A stretch of DNA of 25,827 nt, taken from Bacillota bacterium. Lineage in GTDB: Bacteria > Bacillota > Clostridia > Peptostreptococcales > Anaerovoracaceae. Below are positions 22,801 to 25,827 of this stretch, piece after piece (within the stretch, counting starts at the first letter, position 1; every line of letters starts with the position of its first letter). The stretch spans positions 1 to 25,827 of the forward strand of contig JAEEPD010000142.1 in NCBI GenBank assembly GCA_016284575.1, in the 5' to 3' direction. The translations under genes were made by a program, and so were the position numbers. A model generated the notes under the pieces. That model was not told where the DNA came from and did no database searches. It saw only the letters and a list, made by a program, of their open reading frames with translations.

Positions 22801-22832
22801 AAACTGCCGCAGGCGTTTGCCCGCGGCAGTTT
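22801..22832. terminator. Bidirectional terminator between MATE and TIR genes
   Basis: AAACTGCCGC pairs with GCGGCAGTTT, with GGC/GCC continuing the stem near the loop. It is followed by TTCC, and preceded by AAAAAC for the minus strand. Confidence 0.8.
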
Positions 22833-22850
22833 TCCAATATCCGGCCTGTT

Positions 22851-25556
22851 CTAGTCCGCCGGGCCTGCCAGATGCTCCGCCGCGGCGATCAGGGCGCTTT
22901 CGTCCCGCCAAAGGTCCCCCAGGACGCAGCCGTTGGGGGTATAGCCCACCGCCCAGGCCCCGTCCGCGCTGAAACCGAAATCGGTGAAGCCCGCGGGAGA
23001 GGTCATGGAAAAGAGCTTTTCCCCCTCCGAAAGGCTGAAAACGTCGATGTTCCCGTCCCAGTCCAGGGCCATGAGCATGTCCCCGTCGGGGCTGAAGGCG
23101 AAGCGGTAATGGTTGACCTCCAGATTCAGGATCGTCTGCACGGACAGCGTCCCCAGGTCATAGATCAGCAGCCGTCCCGAGGCGTCCGAGGCCACCAGCC
23201 GGTCCTCCGTCATGCCGAAGCCGGTGATCTCGCTGGTGAGCTGGCCGATCATGGCCAGCACCGAGCCGTCCCCCTCCCGATCAAAGAGCTCGATCACCCC
23301 GTCCGGGTAGAGCAGGGCGGCGCGCATCCCGTCCCGGGAAAAGCGGAGCTGGGGGTTGGGGTTGATCGTCCCTGCGGTGGTGAGGAAGGCCTCCGTCAGC
23401 TCGTGTTCCTGCCGGAGGTCCGTGTCCCAGCCTTGGGCGGGCATGTCCGCGGCGTCGTATTCCGGGCAGAGCTCGCCGGAAAAGCTCTCCGTCTCCCGGA
23501 CGGAGGCCAGGCCGGGCAGACTGTAAAGATAGGCGTCGCCGTTGGAGCGGGAGATGAAGACCGTGTCCTCCATGGGAATGACCCCGCTGTGGATGGAACT
23601 GAAGTCCGCCGCGTCCATGCGCAGCAGCGCGCCGGTCTGGGCGTCGATGATATACAGGTTCTGGGCTGTGAGGAAAAGGGTGCGCCCGTCCCGGCTGAAT
23701 ACCAGCTCGGGGACGATGTTGGTGCTCTCCACCGTGCCGGAGAACAGCATGATCTCATTCCAGGGGTCCACGCAATAGAGCGTGTCGGCGGCGACGAAGG
23801 CCATCCGGGAGGAATCCGGAGAAAAGACGATGTCGCTGGATTCCCCCTGGGCGGGATCGAAGTAGTCGATGGTCACCATGTCCCCCGTCTGCGCATCCCA
23901 CTGGAACATGAGGCCGGTATAGGAGCGGCAGGCCACCCTGCGCCCGTCCGGGGAAAGGGTGTAGTGCTCAAATACGGTGCCGGGCATGCCGTAGAGGGGG
24001 CAGACCAGCTGCCCGTTTTCGTCGATGATGAGGGTGCCGGTGGCGCCGTTGTTGCCGGAGATCAGGATCTTCGACCAGTCCTCCGAAACCACCACCTGGG
24101 TGCCGGTATAATCGTCCAGGTCCTCCCGGAAGGTGAAGATCTCGTCCATGGGCTTCTCATAGAGGATGGTGTAGATATTGTCGTCATAGGAATACCAGTC
24201 CTGCATGTCCCCCATGGTGTAGAGCAGATTCTCCGTGCCGTCCGAAGATACGAAGAGGAAGCGCTCCATGTCCTGCACCAGCAGCGTGTCCCCATCCCGC
24301 CAGAAAAGGGCGTTGGCGATGTGATATTGCTTGTCCTGCTTGCTGACATAGCGGAAAGCCTCGGAGCCGTCCGCCGTGTTCCAGACGACGGCCAGCCTGC
24401 CCTGGTCGCAGATGGCGCAGAAGCGCTCCCCGTCGGGGGAGAAAAGCAGGCTGCCGATCTGCGTATTGCCCACGCTGACCCGGTAGGCCACCTCTCCCGT
24501 GCCGAAGTCGATGAGGGCCGCGGAGTTGGAGTTCTCCACCCCGACGGCCTTGCTGCCGTCGGGGGAGGGCACCAGATCCATCAGCCGGACATTCTGGTTG
24601 GTGAACCCGGCTACGGGGCTGTAAGGCTCGATATACATGGTCCTGCGCAGCTGCGAAAGGATCTCGCCGCGGCGCATGGAGTCGTTAATGTCGCTGAGGG
24701 CCAGGGCCTCCAGCAGCGTGCCCGCCGCGCTCCGCTTTTCCCCGGCGATCCGGGCGGAGGCGGCTTTTTCCAGGTATTCCCCGATGCTGTTGGAGACTGC
24801 GCTCAGCCGTTCCTGCTCCGCCAGCAGCCGCCGTTCTTCCGCCAGGCGCTGCTGCTCCTCCGCCAGCCGGGCCTGCTCCGCGGCGATGCGCTGCTGTTCC
24901 TCCGCCTCCCGTTTGAGGGCTTCGTTCCTGGCGTGGTTTATGGAGAGATAAGTCCCCGTCCCCGCGGCGATCACCAGGGCTGCGGCGGCGCCCACGGCGA
25001 TGGTGCGCAGCTTCCGCTGGCGGGCCCGGCGTTTCAGATCGTCGTAGCCCACGCCGAGCATGGGGGCCAGGAGGCGCAGCTGTTCTCCCTTCAGCAGCTT
25101 CAGCTGCTGCCCCAGACCGGGCGCGCAGACATTGGCCGCCAAAGGCTCCGTCTCCCGCCGGAGGCCGTTTTCGTCGGTCTCGAAGCGCAGCAGCTCCGGG
25201 AAGCTGGTCTCCGGCGTCCCCTCCGCCAGCACCGCCAGCACCCGGTCCCGGCCCTTGTGCTGGATGAAGTATTCCACCTCCCGCAGGCACCAGCGGCTTT
25301 CCAGATAGCGGGGGGAGCAGATGGCGATGAGCCATTCGCTCCGGTCCAGGGCCGCCTCGATGTCGCTGCCCAGGTCGGGGGACAGGGGCAGCTCCTCCTG
25401 ATCCCGGAATACCCGGCCCAGGCGCTTGCGGCCCGTCTTTTTCCGGATGCTGCCGGGAATGTGGTAGGTCTCGATGGCGGTGTGGAGCTTTTTGGCGATC
25501 TCCTGATCCGGGCTCTGGTGGCGGTAGCTGATAAAGGCGCAGAATTGCTGTTCCAT
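22851..25556 (-). CDS. TIR-domain, single-span, coiled-coil, WD40-like propeller receptor-type protein
   Basis: The 901-residue protein has an N-terminal TIR domain at about 5-125 (CAFISYRHQ; GRVFRDQEELPLSPDLGSDI; SPRYLESRWCLREVEYF). Glu93 in the WCxxE motif corresponds to the catalytic glutamate of NAD-cleaving TIR enzymes. A basic RRARQRKLR precedes one membrane segment (about 184-203, TIAVGAAAALVIAAGTG), so the TIR side is predicted cytosolic and the rest external. A Glu/Gln/Arg coiled coil with imperfect AEEQQRLAEE repeats spans about 207-256. A large propeller (about 320-890) follows with at least seven SPDG/SRDG/SADG blade motifs. The ATG at 25556 has GGAGGAACG upstream; an in-frame ATG at 25589 adds 11 residues. 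Function is unproven: sensing with NAD-depleting or signalling output, perhaps defence. Confidence 0.88.
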   Translation of the reverse strand: MEQQFCAFISYRHQSPDQEIAKKLHTAIETYHIPGSIRKKTGRKRLGRVFRDQEELPLSPDLGSDIEAALDRSEWLIAICSPRYLESRWCLREVEYFIQHKGRDRVLAVLAEGTPETSFPELLRFETDENGLRRETEPLAANVCAPGLGQQLKLLKGEQLRLLAPMLGVGYDDLKRRARQRKLRTIAVGAAAALVIAAGTGTYLSINHARNEALKREAEEQQRIAAEQARLAEEQQRLAEERRLLAEQERLSAVSNSIGEYLEKAASARIAGEKRSAAGTLLEALALSDINDSMRRGEILSQLRRTMYIEPYSPVAGFTNQNVRLMDLVPSPDGSKAVGVENSNSAALIDFGTGEVAYRVSVGNTQIGSLLFSPDGERFCAICDQGRLAVVWNTADGSEAFRYVSKQDKQYHIANALFWRDGDTLLVQDMERFLFVSSDGTENLLYTMGDMQDWYSYDDNIYTILYEKPMDEIFTFREDLDDYTGTQVVVSEDWSKILISGNNGATGTLIIDENGQLVCPLYGMPGTVFEHYTLSPDGRRVACRSYTGLMFQWDAQTGDMVTIDYFDPAQGESSDIVFSPDSSRMAFVAADTLYCVDPWNEIMLFSGTVESTNIVPELVFSRDGRTLFLTAQNLYIIDAQTGALLRMDAADFSSIHSGVIPMEDTVFISRSNGDAYLYSLPGLASVRETESFSGELCPEYDAADMPAQGWDTDLRQEHELTEAFLTTAGTINPNPQLRFSRDGMRAALLYPDGVIELFDREGDGSVLAMIGQLTSEITGFGMTEDRLVASDASGRLLIYDLGTLSVQTILNLEVNHYRFAFSPDGDMLMALDWDGNIDVFSLSEGEKLFSMTSPAGFTDFGFSADGAWAVGYTPNGCVLGDLWRDESALIAAAEHLAGPAD

Positions 25557-25597
25557 GCTCGTTCCTCCCCCGGGACGGTCCCAAGACATTTTTCTAC

Positions 25598-25626
25598 ATT
25601 TTACACGATGCAGGTGCGCCGCACAA
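25598..25626 (-). promoter_or_regulatory. Promoter of the TIR gene
   Basis: On the minus strand TTGTGC (25626-25621), a 17-bp spacer and TAAAAT (25603-25598) are seen. The leader holds GGGACGGTCCC, a short dyad (25572-25582). Confidence 0.6.
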
Positions 25627-25639
25627 GAGAAAGGCGCGC

Positions 25640-25668
25640 TTGTGATGGGAGAAGAAGAATGGTATAAT
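25640..25668 (+). promoter_or_regulatory. Promoter of the right-edge gene
   Basis: TTGTGA (25640-25645), a 17-bp spacer and TATAAT (25663-25668) with an extended TGG. It is back to back with the TIR promoter, only 13 bp between the two -35 boxes. CACAAG at 25622-25627 and CTTGTG at 25639-25644 form an inverted repeat across that gap. Confidence 0.65.
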
Positions 25669-25722
25669 CATTCAAAAAAGAAAACCGCGCGTCTGCGCTG
25701 CCTATGAAAAGGAGGGAACCCC

Positions 25723-25827
25723 ATGGGCTTCAAGCTGTCAGAGCTTTTCGGCAGGAAAAAGAAGTACCCCTTCAATAAGAAAAACCCGCCCGCGGCGGTC
25801 TATGCCGGGCCGGAATACTTCGCCCGG
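25723..25827 (+). CDS. Start of a gene cut by the window edge, unknown product
   Basis: The frame opens at ATG 25723 with AAAGGAGGG upstream and continues through the last base for 35 codons: MGFKLSELFGRKKKYPFN, then a Lys/Pro-rich segment ending VYAGPEYFAR. The N-terminus is basic and amphipathic, with no signal peptide seen. It is divergent from the TIR gene and shares its control region, so the two may work together. The rest of the protein is outside the window, so no family can be named. Confidence 0.65.
   Translation, partial: MGFKLSELFGRKKKYPFNKKNPPAAVYAGPEYFAR

Noticed and set aside
21400..22911. A 503-codon minus-strand frame opposite the MATE gene
   Set aside because: Its translation is extremely Glu/Gly/Gln-rich, typical of an antisense shadow of hydrophobic membrane-protein codons.
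22689..25667. A 992-codon open frame on the plus strand opposite the TIR gene
   Set aside because: It is antisense to a clear TIR/propeller protein; the length is explained by GC-rich, C/G-ending codons. The translation is low-complexity Gly/Val/His/Gln-rich with no domain.

Overview
The window looks like chromosomal DNA from a Gram-positive anaerobe of the Bacillota, most likely a gut-associated Clostridia lineage. The evidence is an AddA-type recombination helicase, NrdR next to cytidylate kinase, a Bacillus ydjGHI-like SPFH/zinc-ribbon/TPM cluster, a lipobox lipoprotein, strong AGGAGG-type ribosome sites and TTGACA/TATAAT-type promoters. No species can be named from the sequence.

Left part (1-16256) reads as ordinary chromosome. 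It holds a truncated phosphoglycerate mutase gene (gpmI, minus), divergent addA, a HicAB toxin-antitoxin pair, a small PC4/YdbC-type ssDNA-binding protein and release factor 3 (prfC). A compact divergent promoter region then starts nrdR-cmk-small unknown-large lipoprotein, followed by a tight three-gene SPFH/zinc-ribbon/TPM operon that ends at a clean terminator. A tRNA-Ala(CGC) gene follows. Genes here use ATA and AGG codons freely.

Right part (about 16257 to the end) is accessory. It opens immediately after the tRNA-Ala 3' end with a nested palindromic element carrying one inverted and one direct copy of the tRNA T-arm/acceptor sequence. Then come two related copies of a composite intergenic repeat (stem-loop terminators plus a 19-20 bp period array of TAATCGTTARATYTCA) that flank an mscS channel gene, a translationally coupled membrane protein of unknown function and an HNH-nuclease-like remnant. 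Next are an unrecognised 241-residue protein and a PIN/Phd toxin-antitoxin pair.

From about 21.3 kb the base and codon use change sharply to C/G-ending codons (ATC for Ile, CGG for Arg). This segment carries a MATE transporter and a convergent TIR-transmembrane-coiled coil-propeller receptor-like protein. A short lysine-rich gene, cut by the window edge, is divergent from the TIR gene and shares a very compact promoter region with it.

The most promising candidates for something undescribed are the TIR receptor-like protein with its divergent partner, and the tRNA-derived element with the duplicated composite repeats beside it. All functional statements rest on motif reading only; no database search was possible.
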